Notes under the pieces: model-generated
What the model was told of the DNA's origin: nothing
Seen by the model: only the letters and a program-made list of their open reading frames with translations
Databases searched by the model: none
NCBI GenBank assembly: GCA_017395245.1
Contig: JAFPVR010000055.1
Span: 1 to 64,000, forward strand
Origin: Bacteroidales bacterium
GTDB lineage: Bacteria > Bacteroidota > Bacteroidia > Bacteroidales > WCHB1-69
Length of the DNA stretch: 64,000 nt
Direction: 5' to 3'
Shown: one piece after another, positions 34,977 through 43,704 of the stretch
Layout: each line of letters begins with the position of its first letter
Numbering within the stretch: position 1 is the first letter of the stretch
Translations under genes and position numbers: made by a program

Positions 34977-36350
34977 CTATTCCTTGCTTAATGTAAATCC
35001 ATTGTATCTTGCCATTACCTGATCGACATAGTTCACCGTATGTTTACCAGGATAATAGCCACATTTGACAACCTCATCGCGATAGTATTCCTTGTGCGAC
35101 TTTTTGATGAGGTACTCCGCCGTCTGCCCCCACCTCGTCTGGTCGCCGCCATATTTCTCGCACAGCGCGATTGCATCGAGGATGTGTCCGGGGCCGGAAT
35201 TGTAGGCACCCGCCACGAAGTAGTAAAGGTCAGCGGTATCCACTTTGTCGCGGAAAATGTTGCAGAGGAAGGAGATATACTTCGCACCAGCCCAAATTTG
35301 ATCCTCCACGGAGGATGAGTCCGTGATGCCGTATCGCTCGCAAGTGACGGGCATCATCTGCATAACGCCGAAGCTGCCTCCGAAGCCCACCAGGTCGGGA
35401 ATGAACCGCGACTCCTGGTAGATGATGGCCGAAATCAGCCGCCAATCAAAACCGTAGTGCGCTGATGCTTTCTTCAGCACCCCGTCATAGTAGGAGGTGC
35501 TGTTGCGGCTCTTGCCGAACGAGCGCGAAATGACGTAGGAGTGCGGCGAAAGGTATTTCTCGCACAACGACTGATACTTGTTGGTCTCCTTGAAATTCAC
35601 AAGCCAGTTGTTGATGGTGTCGTTCAGTTTACCGTTGCTCCGGTTCAAAATCCACGTGCGGGCAAAGTTGTCGCCCACACGCGGCCCGATAGTCAGCTGG
35701 GTGTAGAACGGCATCAGCGTGACGGCCTCGTTGTAGTTGCAGACCGCGTAATCAATCTGGCCGTCCACCAGCATATCCATCAAATCCTCAATCGCCAAAT
35801 CGGGATTATGTTGAATTCTCCATGATAAAGAATCCTCCAACATACTGAAATCCAACTTATTGTAATACTTAGCCGCCGTATTGACTACATGCGGGACAGA
35901 GTCGTAGGCGGGATCTTTCTTGCGCATAATGAGCACCGGGTAAGTATAGACAACCGGCTCCGAAACCGTGATATAAAAAGGATTGTAGTTGGTCTTGTCG
36001 AAGTCGAAACAGATGATGTCGTACTGGTTGGAGAGTGCGGTGAGGAACATTTTTTCCGGATCCGACTCAATGACGATGTTCACCGGCCGCTGGAGATCCT
36101 TCTCCAACTGCTTGAGCACATCATGCTGGAAACCGATTACGGAGCCCTGATAGACGAAATAGTCGGCCGCATGGTAGAAAAGGCAGACCGACAGCGTGTC
36201 GCTATGGGCGTGCACCTTTTTCTTCTCCAATTTGGCAATGCGGAGTTTAGGAATAGCCGAGCCATGGCCGTGCACCAAGACGACCGTAGCGAGAATCAGG
36301 GACGCAACGATAAGAAAGAGTAGGCTTGAGTGTTTCCTTCTCAAAACCAA
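34977..36350 (-). CDS. MltF-like lytic transglycosylase with solute-binding domain
   Basis: This 457-residue envelope protein has an N-terminal membrane/signal segment (about 9-28), a family 3 extracellular solute-binding domain (about 50-265, with SVCLFYHAADYFVYQGSVIGFQHDVLKQLEKDL) and a C-terminal SLT lysozyme-like domain (about 290-430). The catalytic Glu is in SAIIYQESRFIPD, followed by GSFGVMQMMPVT and YNSGPGHILDA. The architecture equals E. coli MltF, which cleaves glycan strands with a 1,6-anhydro product. It sits 4 nt downstream of a small lipoprotein gene. Confidence 0.92.
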   Translation of the reverse strand: MVLRRKHSSLLFLIVASLILATVVLVHGHGSAIPKLRIAKLEKKKVHAHSDTLSVCLFYHAADYFVYQGSVIGFQHDVLKQLEKDLQRPVNIVIESDPEKMFLTALSNQYDIICFDFDKTNYNPFYITVSEPVVYTYPVLIMRKKDPAYDSVPHVVNTAAKYYNKLDFSMLEDSLSWRIQHNPDLAIEDLMDMLVDGQIDYAVCNYNEAVTLMPFYTQLTIGPRVGDNFARTWILNRSNGKLNDTINNWLVNFKETNKYQSLCEKYLSPHSYVISRSFGKSRNSTSYYDGVLKKASAHYGFDWRLISAIIYQESRFIPDLVGFGGSFGVMQMMPVTCERYGITDSSSVEDQIWAGAKYISFLCNIFRDKVDTADLYYFVAGAYNSGPGHILDAIALCEKYGGDQTRWGQTAEYLIKKSHKEYYRDEVVKCGYYPGKHTVNYVDQVMARYNGFTLSKE

Positions 36351-36354
36351 GGTT

Positions 36355-36762
36355 TTAGTTCGTCTCGACCATCAGAATGGTCTTCTCGGTGGTCTCGCCT
36401 TCGTTGACCTGCACCTGCGTTGTGCCCGTGAACTTCTTGGCAACGCCGTTCACAGAGTCAATCTTCACGGCATTGACGATCAACAGGGCGGGATAGTCCA
36501 ACGTGTAGGTGAACACGCCGTGGCCGTCCGTCATCATGCTGTCCACCGCAGAAATTTGGGGCAGGACCGCGAGACCGGAGTTGTACTTCACCGTGTCGAA
36601 GGAGACGAGCGCGAAAGGCACCACGGAGTCAGCGTCCATGCCGTTGGACGAATAATAGCAGGTGAGACGCATCTTGCAGGAGTGGTCTTTCTTGCATTGG
36701 GAGAAGAAAAACAGGCCCACTAAAGCGACCAAAATCGGCAGGAAAATCTTCATTTTTTTCAT
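36355..36762 (-). CDS. Small lipoprotein of unknown function
   Basis: This 135-residue protein has a lipoprotein signal (MKKMKIFLPILVALVGLFFFSQC, Cys23) and a beta-rich body with alternating hydrophobics (LTCYYSSNGMDADSVVPFALVSFD ... FTYTLDYPALLIVNAVKIDSV). It resembles small conserved Bacteroidota lipoproteins of the DUF6452 kind, but I am not sure of the family. It is the first gene of the operon with the MltF-like gene and purD, and it has a good -7 box. Confidence 0.65.
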   Translation of the reverse strand: MKKMKIFLPILVALVGLFFFSQCKKDHSCKMRLTCYYSSNGMDADSVVPFALVSFDTVKYNSGLAVLPQISAVDSMMTDGHGVFTYTLDYPALLIVNAVKIDSVNGVAKKFTGTTQVQVNEGETTEKTILMVETN

Positions 36763-36788
36763 AAAGCTCTATTTCTAAAAACGAATGG

Positions 36789-36796
36789 CAAAAATA
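36789..36796 (-). promoter_or_regulatory. -7 box for the lipoprotein-mltF-purD operon
   Basis: The minus strand reads TATTTTTG followed by CC, 26 nt before the start at 36762. Confidence 0.6.
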
Positions 36797-36922
36797 TAAA
36801 AAATTCGTAACGCTCCGCCAATCCATTTTATTGTGTTGCAAAATCGTTGTTTTTTCAAAGTGGCGGACTTTTAATAATCGGGAAAAAGCGACGGCACTGA
36901 TGCCCCATATCCGATATTTTTT

Positions 36923-36930
36923 TATTTTTG
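36923..36930 (+). promoter_or_regulatory. -7 box for lspA, upstream of a hairpin element
   Basis: TATTTTTG followed by C. Transcripts from here would carry the TAGGAG element (36941-36995) in the lspA leader, about 85 nt before the start codon. Confidence 0.55.
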
Positions 36931-36940
36931 CAGGCTGTTT

Positions 36941-36995
36941 TAGGAGGTACGGCATCCCTGCCGCACAAAAGTCGCCAGGAATGGCGACACTCCTA
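36941..36995. repeat. TAGGAG...CTCCTA hairpin element in the lspA leader
   Basis: This 55-bp element is bounded by TAGGAG (36941-36946) and CTCCTA (36990-36995). It carries two internal hairpins, GGCATCCCTGCC and GTCGCCAGGAATGGCGAC. It belongs with the elements at 7046 and 30129. Confidence 0.82.
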
Positions 36996-37014
36996 CAAAC
37001 CGACAGAATAACAG

Positions 37015-37734
37015 TTGTTATATGGAAGGCTGAAAAAGAATGTGACAAACGAACAAAACAGGAGTATTTTGAAAAAGAAATATGCATGGGCAGCGGCCGT
37101 CATTGTGGCAGTGCTGATAGTGATTGACCAAATCATCAAGGTCTGGATCAAGACGCATTTAACTATAGGCCAAACAGTTCCACTGCTTGGTGAATGGTTC
37201 AACCTGCACTTCGTGGAAAACGAGGGCATGGCGTTCGGCATCAGTTTCGGTCAGCAGGTCGGAAAGTTCCTCCTCTCGCTGGTGCGCATCCTGCTCGTGG
37301 GCGCGCTCGTCTGGTTCACCGCCAACCGCATCAAGCGCGACAAGATGGACTGGGTGACGCTCGCCATCCTTTGCCTTGTCATTGCGGGCGCGTTCGGCAA
37401 CATCATCGACAGCATGTTCTACGGCATTCTCTTCACGGAGAGCACTTTCATGGATGTGGCGCAATGGTCGCCCGGCCATGGTTACGCCCCTTTCTTCTTC
37501 GGAAAGGTGGTTGACATGTTCTACCTCCGCCTCTTCCCCATCCCCGACGGTTTCCCGCTCTGGGGCGGTTCCTGGTTCTTCCCCGCCATCTTCAACTTCG
37601 CCGATGCCTGCATCACCGTCGGCATCTTCCTCGCCATCATCTTCAACAAACGGATTTTCAGCGACTTGGAAGAAAAACAGGAGAAAAATGTAGCAAATAC
37701 TGAAGGTGAAGCGTCTATATCAGAAAACGAATAA
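37015..37734 (+). CDS. lspA: Lipoprotein signal peptidase (signal peptidase II)
   Basis: This 239-residue inner-membrane aspartyl protease cleaves prolipoproteins before the lipidated Cys. Four membrane helices are visible. The catalytic Asp residues are D132 in AFGNIIDSMFYGI and D197 in FNFADACIT; the block WFNLHFVENEGMAFGI is also typical. An insertion around 137-185 is a known feature of the Bacteroidota form. The start could be the ATG at 37015 or the GTG at 37042 just before TNEQNRS. Many lipoproteins in the window (PorK, GldD and others) depend on it. Confidence 0.92.
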   Translation: MLYGRLKKNVTNEQNRSILKKKYAWAAAVIVAVLIVIDQIIKVWIKTHLTIGQTVPLLGEWFNLHFVENEGMAFGISFGQQVGKFLLSLVRILLVGALVWFTANRIKRDKMDWVTLAILCLVIAGAFGNIIDSMFYGILFTESTFMDVAQWSPGHGYAPFFFGKVVDMFYLRLFPIPDGFPLWGGSWFFPAIFNFADACITVGIFLAIIFNKRIFSDLEEKQEKNVANTEGEASISENE

Positions 37735-37737
37735 AAG

Positions 37738-37765
37738 AATAAACATCAAACAATAAACATCAAAG
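37738..37765. repeat. 14-bp direct repeat (two heptad pairs) before the second S46 gene
   Basis: AATAAACATCAAA followed by C, then by G, occurs twice in tandem (37738-37751, 37752-37765), two bases before the start codon. It fills the gap between lspA and the peptidase gene. Confidence 0.6.
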
Positions 37766-37767
37766 AA

Positions 37768-39927
37768 ATGAAAGTATTAGCATTTTTGAAAAAGCAACTG
37801 CTGTTATTGGCAGTTTTGGCGATCACGGCTCCGGTTTTTGCCGTGAACCCGCCCGATGAAGGCATGTGGCTGCCGATGTTCATCAAGAACTACAACTACG
37901 CGACGATGCAGAAAATGGGTCTGCGCCTGACCGCGGAACAGTTGTACAGCATTAACAACTCCTCGCTGAAGGACGCCATCGTGCAACTCGGCGACGGTTT
38001 CTGCACCGGTGAGATCGTTTCCCGCGACGGTCTGATGTTCACCAACCACCACTGCGGCTACTCTTCCGTGGTGGCGCTCTCAAGCGTGGAGCACGACTAC
38101 CTCAACAACGGTTTCTTCGCCATGAGCAAGGAAGAGGAACTTCCCGTGGATTTCCACGTCCATTTCCTTGAGAGAATGGAAGATGTGACCAGCATCGTGC
38201 TGGCCAAGGTCGATGAGAAAACGACAGAGAGCGAGCGCGCGAAATATGTGGAAGAGGCTATCAAGAAACTGCGCAAGGAGAATTCGCAGGACGGCCGCTA
38301 CAAAGTGGTCGTGAAACCCTTCTACGAAGGCAACGAGTACTACATGTTCATCTACACGATGTATGAGGACGTGCGCCTCGTGGTCGCTCCCCCGAGCGCC
38401 ATCGGCAAGTTCGGCGGCGACACCGACAACTGGATGTGGCCCCGTCATACCGGCGACTTCACTGTCTTCCGCATCTACACCGCCCCCGACGGCTCCCCGG
38501 CCAAGTACTCCAAAGACAATGTGCCGATGAAGCCGAAACACTATCTGCCCATCAGCTTAAAAGGCTATCAACCTGGCGATTACACCATGATTTGGGGTTA
38601 TCCCGGCACCACCAACCGCTTCATGACCTCCTACGAGGTGCAGAACGAAATCGACATCAACGCCCCGGCCATCTATGAGCCGTTGGATGTTATCCTGCCC
38701 GTGATGCACGATGCGATGGAAGCCGACAACAAGGTGAATCTGCAATACGCCGACAAGCACGCCGGTCTGGCCAACTACTGGAAAAACCAGCACGGTGAGG
38801 TCGAAAGCCTCAAGGCCCTCAAGGTGGTGGAGTCCAAGGCGAAACAGGAGGCCGAACTGACCAAGTGGATCAACGCCGACAAGACCCGTAAAGAGAAATA
38901 CGGCAACTGCCTGGCTGAAATTGAGAAAATCTGCAAGGAAGTGGACGGCGCCAAGTACAAATCCGCGTTGAACGGCAATCTGCAGTTCTCCGCCTCCCCC
39001 ACCCTGCTCACCACCCTGCGTCTGCACGGCCAGTTGAAACTCGAAAAAGGAGAGAAGAAATTCGAAGACAGCAAGATTGAGAAGCTGTTGAAGGCGTTTG
39101 ACAAGTACAACGACGACACCGATCCTGCCACTGAGGCCAAGATCGTGGTGGCCTGCCTCAAGACTTGGGAAGGCCATTCCGAGGCCAACCGTCCCGACCT
39201 GACGTTCTTCACCAAGAACTTCAAAGGCAACTATGACGTTTTCGAGAAGGCCATGCTCAAATCCATCTTCCTCAGCAAGGAGAACTTCGAGAGCTTCTTG
39301 AGAAAACCGTCCAACAAAGTGTTGGAAAGCGATCCCGCCTACCAATATTTCCAGGCTTTGTTCCAGTATGTTTTGACCGCCTCTTCCGCCATGGACGTGG
39401 ATGAGAAGTTAGAGGTTCCGCGCCGCACCTACATCGCCGCGTTGAAGGAGATGAATGCCTCCACGCCGATGTATCCGGATGCCAACAGCACCATGCGCAC
39501 CACCTTCGGCACCGTGTGCGACTACTATCCCGCCGACGGTGTACATTATAATTACTATACCACCACGAAGGGTATCTTAGAGAAAGAAGTCCCCGGCGAT
39601 TTCGAGTTTGACGTGCCCGCCAAGCTGAAGAAGCTGATCCTCGACAAGGACTTCGGCCAATATTTGGACAAGGACGGCTCCATGCATGTCTGCTTCCTCT
39701 CCAACAACGACATCACCGGCGGCAACTCCGGCAGCCCGATCATGAATGCCAACGGCGAGCTCATCGGCCTGGCCTTCGACGGCAACTGGGAGGCTTTGAG
39801 CAGCGACATCGTGTTCAACACCGAGCTGCAGCGCTGCATCAACGTGGATGTGCGCTACGTCCTCTTCATCATCGACAAGTTCGGCGGTGCCGGCTATCTG
39901 CTGAACGAAATGGATGTGCGGAAATAA
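37768..39927 (+). CDS. S46 family dipeptidyl-peptidase, DPP7 type (second copy)
   Basis: This 719-residue protein is a paralogue of the peptidase at 10821. It has a signal peptide (ending near TAPVFA), catalytic His in TNHHCGY (residues 94-95), the Asp region GGDTDNWMWPRH and the nucleophile S654 in GGNSGSP. The position 18 residues after the Ser is again Gly (G672, FDGNWEA), so both copies lack the Arg typical of DPP11. Sequence between the catalytic blocks differs a lot from the first copy, which suggests different peptide preference rather than a recent duplication. It is probably transcribed with lspA, as no -7 box is visible in the 33-nt gap. Confidence 0.92.
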   Translation: MKVLAFLKKQLLLLAVLAITAPVFAVNPPDEGMWLPMFIKNYNYATMQKMGLRLTAEQLYSINNSSLKDAIVQLGDGFCTGEIVSRDGLMFTNHHCGYSSVVALSSVEHDYLNNGFFAMSKEEELPVDFHVHFLERMEDVTSIVLAKVDEKTTESERAKYVEEAIKKLRKENSQDGRYKVVVKPFYEGNEYYMFIYTMYEDVRLVVAPPSAIGKFGGDTDNWMWPRHTGDFTVFRIYTAPDGSPAKYSKDNVPMKPKHYLPISLKGYQPGDYTMIWGYPGTTNRFMTSYEVQNEIDINAPAIYEPLDVILPVMHDAMEADNKVNLQYADKHAGLANYWKNQHGEVESLKALKVVESKAKQEAELTKWINADKTRKEKYGNCLAEIEKICKEVDGAKYKSALNGNLQFSASPTLLTTLRLHGQLKLEKGEKKFEDSKIEKLLKAFDKYNDDTDPATEAKIVVACLKTWEGHSEANRPDLTFFTKNFKGNYDVFEKAMLKSIFLSKENFESFLRKPSNKVLESDPAYQYFQALFQYVLTASSAMDVDEKLEVPRRTYIAALKEMNASTPMYPDANSTMRTTFGTVCDYYPADGVHYNYYTTTKGILEKEVPGDFEFDVPAKLKKLILDKDFGQYLDKDGSMHVCFLSNNDITGGNSGSPIMNANGELIGLAFDGNWEALSSDIVFNTELQRCINVDVRYVLFIIDKFGGAGYLLNEMDVRK

Positions 39928-39959
39928 TCCGCTCCTCCTATCGGACGATTGACATTATT

Positions 39960-39988
39960 GTAGAGACGTCACAATGTGGCGTCTCTAC
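39960..39988. repeat. GTAGAGACG-family palindrome, copy 5
   Basis: The arms GTAGAGACG (39960-39968) and CGTCTCTAC (39980-39988) surround a diverged centre (TCACAATGTGG). Confidence 0.85.
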
Positions 39989-40064
39989 GTGTTTTAAAAG
40001 TCAAGGGAAAACCAGCGTGCGTTGCACTTACTTCTCAGGCAGAATGTGTCGAAGCGAGGGAAAT

Positions 40065-40129
40065 CCCCTTCCCGCCGGGAAGGGGTGGCCGCAGGCCGGG
40101 GTAGGGGCGCCCAAAGGCAACGGCCTTAA
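40065..40129. repeat. GC-rich hairpin block
   Basis: A perfect hairpin CCCCTTCCC-GCC-GGGAAGGGG (40065-40085) is followed by TGGCCGCAGGCCGGGGT and a second pairing segment (GGGGCGCCC). It contrasts sharply with the AT-rich sequence on its right. Confidence 0.6.
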
Positions 40130-40231
40130 GAATCGTAAATGCTACAACATTCACTCTTACAATATCTTACAACAAGCTTTAACTATTAATTGTTAACAAA
40201 CTCTTGATTATCGTAGTGTTAAAATAATTCA

Positions 40232-40239
40232 TATCTTTG
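40232..40239 (+). promoter_or_regulatory. -7 box for the nuclease-like gene
   Basis: TATCTTTG followed by CC lies 21 nt before the TTG at 40261 and supports that codon as the start. Confidence 0.6.
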
Positions 40240-40260
40240 CCGCCTATTTAAAAGACGGCT

Positions 40261-40788
40261 TTGAAGACGAATCAAACTGACAGACACAGGATCGACCTCT
40301 CCACAGAGGCACTGGCAACCTTTCCAAACGGTGGAAAGGTGGTTGTGTATAATGCTATCGACCGTAACACGGAGGATTTCTGCCGTATTATGAGTTGTGC
40401 GAGGTTCTTTGCTAAACAGGGCAAGCAGGTGGTGTTGCCGCCAAAGTTGGACGTGCCGTATAAGAACCCCGCATACGATATGATTTTCGGCACTCTTCGA
40501 GGAACACCGTATTATGGCAAATGCCCGGATTTAATCATTGATAATCAAGGATATGAACACGAAGGATATGTTACAGAAAACCAAAAACATGCAATCAAGA
40601 ATATGCTCAAACACGGACTATCGCAATCCGATAGGATTATTATAGACAAAGTCAAGTTAACAGAAAACTATGTCAAAGCGCGAATAAAAGGAAAAGTACA
40701 TGAAGGGAAAAGGGTAACCGAAGTGTGGATTAGGGATGGTGAAAACTTAAGGCTTGTGTATAAAAATACGAACGACCAACCCATATAA
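40261..40788 (+). CDS. Orphan CdiA-CT/phage-toxin-like nuclease domain protein (tentative)
   Basis: This 175-residue protein starts at TTG; the first in-frame ATG comes far into the conserved part, and the TTG sits at the normal distance from a -7 box. The body (GGKVVVYNAIDRNTEDF..., FAKQGKQVVLPPKLD, GKCPDLIIDNQGYEHEGY, LSQSDRIIIDKVKL, VTEVWIRDGENLRLVYKN) reminds me of the BECR-like nuclease domains at the C-termini of contact-dependent and phage-borne toxins. This is recognition of a pattern, not a match I can verify. It has no signal peptide, no N-terminal delivery domain and no visible immunity gene. Base composition is much more AT-rich than its neighbours, which suggests transfer. Confidence 0.55.
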   Translation: MKTNQTDRHRIDLSTEALATFPNGGKVVVYNAIDRNTEDFCRIMSCARFFAKQGKQVVLPPKLDVPYKNPAYDMIFGTLRGTPYYGKCPDLIIDNQGYEHEGYVTENQKHAIKNMLKHGLSQSDRIIIDKVKLTENYVKARIKGKVHEGKRVTEVWIRDGENLRLVYKNTNDQPI

Positions 40789-40831
40789 AATGAATTGGCC
40801 GCCGGCCGCCGAATCCGCAGAATCGACACTG

Positions 40832-40839
40832 CAAAAATA
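40832..40839 (-). promoter_or_regulatory. Orphan -7 box pointing into the 3' end of the nuclease-like gene
   Basis: The minus strand reads AAGTG then TATTTTTG followed by C, like the real promoters at 44845 and 46442. The only sequence downstream on that strand is the antisense of the nuclease-like gene, and no credible minus-strand gene starts there. Confidence 0.45.
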
Positions 40840-41006
40840 CACTTTTTTTAATATGCAGACATTCTTCGATTTTTTTATCGCCAGATAGGTAATGCGAACA
40901 CACCGCTTCTTTCTCCTGAGACCCAAAAACCATTAAACTTCCCCGCCCATTACAAGTCATTACCAAATAACGCAAGATTTTATATCTTCCCGTTACCAAA
41001 TTTTCG

Positions 41007-41014
41007 TACTTTTG
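41007..41014 (+). promoter_or_regulatory. -7 box for the TonB-receptor-like gene
   Basis: TACTTTTG followed by CG lies 20 nt before the ATG at 41035. Confidence 0.6.
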
Positions 41015-41034
41015 CGGTTTCAAAAAATTGACCT

Positions 41035-43704
41035 ATGACATTGGCTAAAACACAGAAAGATAGAGGATTAGTTAGAGCTTATACGTTGATGGCGATGCTG
41101 TTGCTGTCGGCGCTTTGCGTATTGGCTCAGCCCCCGGGCGGCGGATACCCCGGCGGAAGGCCCCCGGGCGGTTTCCCGGGCCGTCCTCCCGGCGACCGCG
41201 GCGGCTGGAACCAGCAAATGCCTCAGCAACCTCAGCAACTGAAACAGAAGAAAAAAGTGAGAGAAGGATCCACGTTCAAGGTCGCAGGCCTCCTGCGCGA
41301 TTCCATCGCCGGCACCCCGTTAGCCTACGCCAACGTCGCCGTACTTGACGCTGGGGACTCCTCCCTCATCAAAGGAACCTCCGCCAACGGCAACGGCTAC
41401 TTCGAAATCGACGGCATCCCGCAAGGCCAATGCATCCTTCGCGTATGGTGCTTCAACTACACCCCGAAACACATCCCCTTCTCCGTCAAAAACAACACCA
41501 ACCTGGATGTCATCAAGCTGATGCCCATCTCCACCACGCTTAACGAGGTGACCATCAAGTCGGAGAAACCCTTGTACGCCCAGGACGGCGAGAAACTCAT
41601 CTACAACGTCAGCGAAGATGCCTCCATCCAGACGGGTACCACCGAGGACGCCCTGCAGAATGCGCCCGGTGTGGAGGTCGATGTGGAGGGCAACATCACC
41701 TTGCGCGGCGTGTCGAGTGTGGAAATCTGGATTAACGACAAGCCCTCAAAGCTTACCGAAGAGAACCTCAAGACCTACCTGCAGACGCTGCCCGCCAATG
41801 CCTTGGAGCGCATCGAGGCCATCACCAACCCGTCGGCCAAATACGCCACCGATGCAGAGGCGGTCATCAACATCGTCACCTCCGCACACGTGAAGAGCAA
41901 CCAGTTTGTCAGTTTCGGTATCAACGGCTCCAACCAGCCATTTATCTCGCCGTGGGTCAGCTACATGTGGACAAAAGAAAATCTGAGCATAAACTTCTTT
42001 TTATCAGGACGTTACAATGCCCGCCGCAATACGGATGAGACGACCTCCTATCAGCGCCGCGATGCCGAAACAGAGGGTGATTACGACACCACCTGGTCGG
42101 CCCAGACTTCCCAGATTGACATCAACCGCCGAGGCAGCGGCAACTTCTTCCTCGGCATCAACTACGAGATTGACACCATGAGCGAGATTTCCTTCGATGC
42201 CGGCGGATTTTACAACTACAACACCACCGGCCTGACCAAGTCTGAAGACCAGACCTACTACAATGTCTATGAGGAGGAACCGTATGATCAGAATTACATC
42301 GACACGACCCACAGCAAGACCAAAGGACAGTCCATCTTCGCACATGCAGGCGTGGACTACACCAAAAAATTCGACAAGAAAGGCCACAATCTGCGCATCA
42401 GTTTGAACACGCGTTTCAATCACAACGCCAGCGACCAGTGGTATAACCGTTACTACGATACCTATTACGACCTCGACGAGCATCGTTACCTGCTGACGCG
42501 CAACTACAGTTTCGGAGGCAGCTTGGACACCCGCTACAACCGTCCCTACAGCGAGAACGGGGAGATGAGTTACGGTCTTCGTGTCGACCACTCCTCCATG
42601 AACAACGACTACAAACGCTACAACGACACTATCGGCGTGTTGGTGGACACCTTGCGTACCTACCATTTCAACGGCAATTCGACCAATCTCAATGGTGACG
42701 TAAACTGGACCCACCGTTGGGGCGGCTTCACCATCAGCACGGGCTTGGGTTTGGGCATTTTGCGCGATGCCTACGACTACATCAGCGATATGCCGTTTGC
42801 GGATGCCGGCGCACCCATTTACTTCTCGGCACGGCCCTCCATCCACCTTTCCTACCGCACCGAAAACATGCACAATTTCAAACTCAACTACTCCATGCGC
42901 ATGTCCCATCCTGGCGAAGAGCAGGTGAGCACCTTCCGGCGCTATAGCGACAACAGCTATTCCACCGGTAATCCGAATGTAAAGAGTGGCTACACGCACA
43001 GCATGGAAGCCGGCTGGCAGAAGTATTTCAACCGGTTCGGCAATGTCGGCGTGGAACTTTACGGGCGGATGAGCACGAATGAAATCAGCTCGCTGACCGA
43101 CTCCAAATACGATGAATTCCTGGATCGTGTGATCAGCTACTCCACACCGTATAACATGGGAACATCTTGGCGTTATGGAGCATCGCTGAACGCCACTTAC
43201 CGTCCGACGGGCTTCATCAACCTGCGTCTCTATGCCAACGTCTATGACTATGGCTATAAGATGGAATACGACCGCATCGATGAGTTTGGCAATGTCAGCC
43301 ATCAACGTGATCAACGTGACAAATGGTCATGGAGTGTGCGTCTGAATTTCTGGGCGAAGGCCTTCGACTGGTTACAGTTTACCGCTTCTGGATTCTACAA
43401 CTCCCCGACACTCAGTCTGATGAGCGAGCGCAAAGCCCGTTATGCGCTGAATTTCGGTCTGCGCAGCGATTTGTTCAAGCGCAAACTGTCCATTTACGTC
43501 AATGTGCAGGACATCTTCAACTGGGGCGGCAGATACGGTTCCGGTTCCGAAAACACGAACCCGTACTACCTGAGCAACAGCACCAGCAAGGTGCTCAACA
43601 GCCGTTATATCTCAGCCGGCATCACCTTGCGTTTCGGCAAGATGGAGCTTGAGAGCAAAGCACAACAAACCGGTAGTGAATCCGATTCCGGCGATTCAAT
43701 GTAG
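41035..43704 (+). CDS. TonB-receptor-like outer-membrane beta-barrel protein
   Basis: This 889-residue protein has a signal peptide (about 18-33), a Pro/Gly-rich segment (PPGGGYPGGRPPGGFPGRPP), a carboxypeptidase-regulatory-like beta-sandwich (about 75-160, GLLRDSIAGTPLAYANVAVL), and a plug-like domain (DALQNAPGVEVDVEGNITLRG, LERIEAITNPSAKYATDAEAVINI). A large C-terminal barrel follows and ends ISAGITLRFGKMELES. This architecture is the outer-membrane beta-barrel family found across Bacteroidota, related to but distinct from SusC. No TonB box is obvious and no SusD is adjacent, so the substrate is unknown. Its TAG stop is part of a palindrome. Confidence 0.88.
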   Translation: MTLAKTQKDRGLVRAYTLMAMLLLSALCVLAQPPGGGYPGGRPPGGFPGRPPGDRGGWNQQMPQQPQQLKQKKKVREGSTFKVAGLLRDSIAGTPLAYANVAVLDAGDSSLIKGTSANGNGYFEIDGIPQGQCILRVWCFNYTPKHIPFSVKNNTNLDVIKLMPISTTLNEVTIKSEKPLYAQDGEKLIYNVSEDASIQTGTTEDALQNAPGVEVDVEGNITLRGVSSVEIWINDKPSKLTEENLKTYLQTLPANALERIEAITNPSAKYATDAEAVINIVTSAHVKSNQFVSFGINGSNQPFISPWVSYMWTKENLSINFFLSGRYNARRNTDETTSYQRRDAETEGDYDTTWSAQTSQIDINRRGSGNFFLGINYEIDTMSEISFDAGGFYNYNTTGLTKSEDQTYYNVYEEEPYDQNYIDTTHSKTKGQSIFAHAGVDYTKKFDKKGHNLRISLNTRFNHNASDQWYNRYYDTYYDLDEHRYLLTRNYSFGGSLDTRYNRPYSENGEMSYGLRVDHSSMNNDYKRYNDTIGVLVDTLRTYHFNGNSTNLNGDVNWTHRWGGFTISTGLGLGILRDAYDYISDMPFADAGAPIYFSARPSIHLSYRTENMHNFKLNYSMRMSHPGEEQVSTFRRYSDNSYSTGNPNVKSGYTHSMEAGWQKYFNRFGNVGVELYGRMSTNEISSLTDSKYDEFLDRVISYSTPYNMGTSWRYGASLNATYRPTGFINLRLYANVYDYGYKMEYDRIDEFGNVSHQRDQRDKWSWSVRLNFWAKAFDWLQFTASGFYNSPTLSLMSERKARYALNFGLRSDLFKRKLSIYVNVQDIFNWGGRYGSGSENTNPYYLSNSTSKVLNSRYISAGITLRFGKMELESKAQQTGSESDSGDSM

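Larger units (their letters stand above)
39928..40260. other. 333-bp intergenic region with a palindrome, a GC-rich hairpin block and an AT-rich promoter region
   Basis: No gene is visible here. The first part holds a GTAGAGACG palindrome (39960-39988), the middle a GC-rich hairpin block (40065-40129), and the last 130 nt are AT-rich. The AT-rich part includes the inverted repeat TTAAC/GTTAA (40179-40196) and the promoter for the nuclease-like gene. Confidence 0.7.

Noticed and set aside
40179..40196. TTAAC-N8-GTTAA inverted repeat upstream of the nuclease-like gene as an operator
   Set aside because: Such short AT-rich inverted repeats arise easily in AT-rich sequence, and it lies about 36 bp upstream of the -7 box with no second copy.
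40730..41023. Minus-strand frame of 97 codons between the nuclease-like and receptor-like genes
   Set aside because: Its start lies in the promoter region of the receptor-like gene, before the only minus-strand -7 box, and the product has no recognisable features.
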